From: an uncultured Succinivibrio sp.
GTDB lineage: Bacteria > Pseudomonadota > Gammaproteobacteria > Enterobacterales > Succinivibrionaceae
Direction: 5' to 3'
NCBI GenBank assembly: GCA_900767695.1
Contig: CAAGAC010000054.1
Coordinates: forward strand, 1 to 32,395
DNA: 32,395 bases
In this document: positions 32,318 to 32,395 of the stretch, piece after piece
Layout: each line of letters opens with the position of its first letter
Numbering within the stretch: position 1 is the stretch's first letter
Notes under the pieces: model-generated
What the model saw: only the letters and a program-made list of their open reading frames with translations
Databases searched by the model: none
Told to the model about the DNA's origin: nothing
Program-made: the position numbers and the translations under genes

Positions 32318-32395
32318 TAGACTAACCCAAAAAGTTAAGACACTTCATAATAGCCAAAAGGAGTGTCTTTCATGGTCAAACGCCTCACCTTCCAA
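32318..32395 (+). mobile_element. Possible left end of an insertion sequence (cut by window edge)
   Basis: The text from TAGACTAACCC (32318) onward is lower in G+C than its surroundings and leads straight into a short frame with a strong ribosome site. AAGACACT (32337-32344) and AGTGTCTT (32362-32369) form an inverted repeat just before the start codon. The layout, a terminal sequence then a hairpin then an orfA-like start, suits an IS3-type element. Too little is visible to name a family. Confidence 0.35.
32372..32395 (+). CDS. Start of a coding region, possibly a transposase (truncated by window)
   Basis: ATG followed by MVKRLTFQ, with AAGGAG eight bases upstream. Only eight residues are visible; the basic start is compatible with an IS orfA protein. 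The assignment rests mainly on the terminal-looking sequence before it. Confidence 0.4.

Overview
The window is GC-rich, densely packed bacterial DNA. A gammaproteobacterium fits best: the trpC and trpF domains are fused, the DAHP synthase, SerA and TrpB look enteric-like, and there are two TRAP transporters and a uronate isomerase. A host-associated anaerobe of the Aeromonadales/Succinivibrionaceae type is possible, but genus-level assignment from this sequence would be a guess. No rRNA, tRNA or CRISPR was seen.

Layout. (1) 3-5488 (+): an efflux operon of macB (5' end outside the window), pepT, an rfbD-like reductase and an outer-membrane efflux lipoprotein, followed by xthA. (2) 6399-9073 (+): a promoter, a leader peptide very rich in aromatic residues, DAHP synthase and serA. 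(3) 9084-10268 (+): an unknown exported protein with a low-complexity tail. (4) 10355-13171 (-): a dctPQM TRAP operon. (5) 13532-20639 (-): the complete tryptophan pathway, trpE-trpG then trpD-trpCF-trpB-trpA. (6) 20752-23414 (-): a YiiX-like peptidase, htpX and a threonine aldolase. (7) 23543-28086 (-): a second dctPQM operon ending in uxaC, with a 36-bp perfect palindrome upstream. (8) 28530-30929 (-): a lipoprotein, a membrane protein and asnS. (9) 31272-32261 (+): a BASS-family transporter, then what looks like the start of an insertion sequence cut by the window edge.

The strongest theme is control by short leader peptides. Three lie in front of aromatic-pathway genes. MKVFSLGSWWWLPA precedes trpE and MNYSFFASWWPCASVRG precedes trpD; each is followed by a hairpin with a T-run and by segments that could form an alternative antiterminator. 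The trp genes are therefore split into two separately attenuated blocks. A third peptide, ending FGYYYWRFLFSY, stops 15 bases before the DAHP synthase start. That gap is too short for a classical downstream terminator, so its mechanism is open and may be translational.

A second theme is hairpins between dctP and dctQ in both TRAP operons (one in the first, five in a row in the second). They would be expected to give more binding protein than membrane subunits. The uxaC linkage suggests the second TRAP system imports a hexuronate. All functional calls come from reading sequence motifs; no database search was possible.
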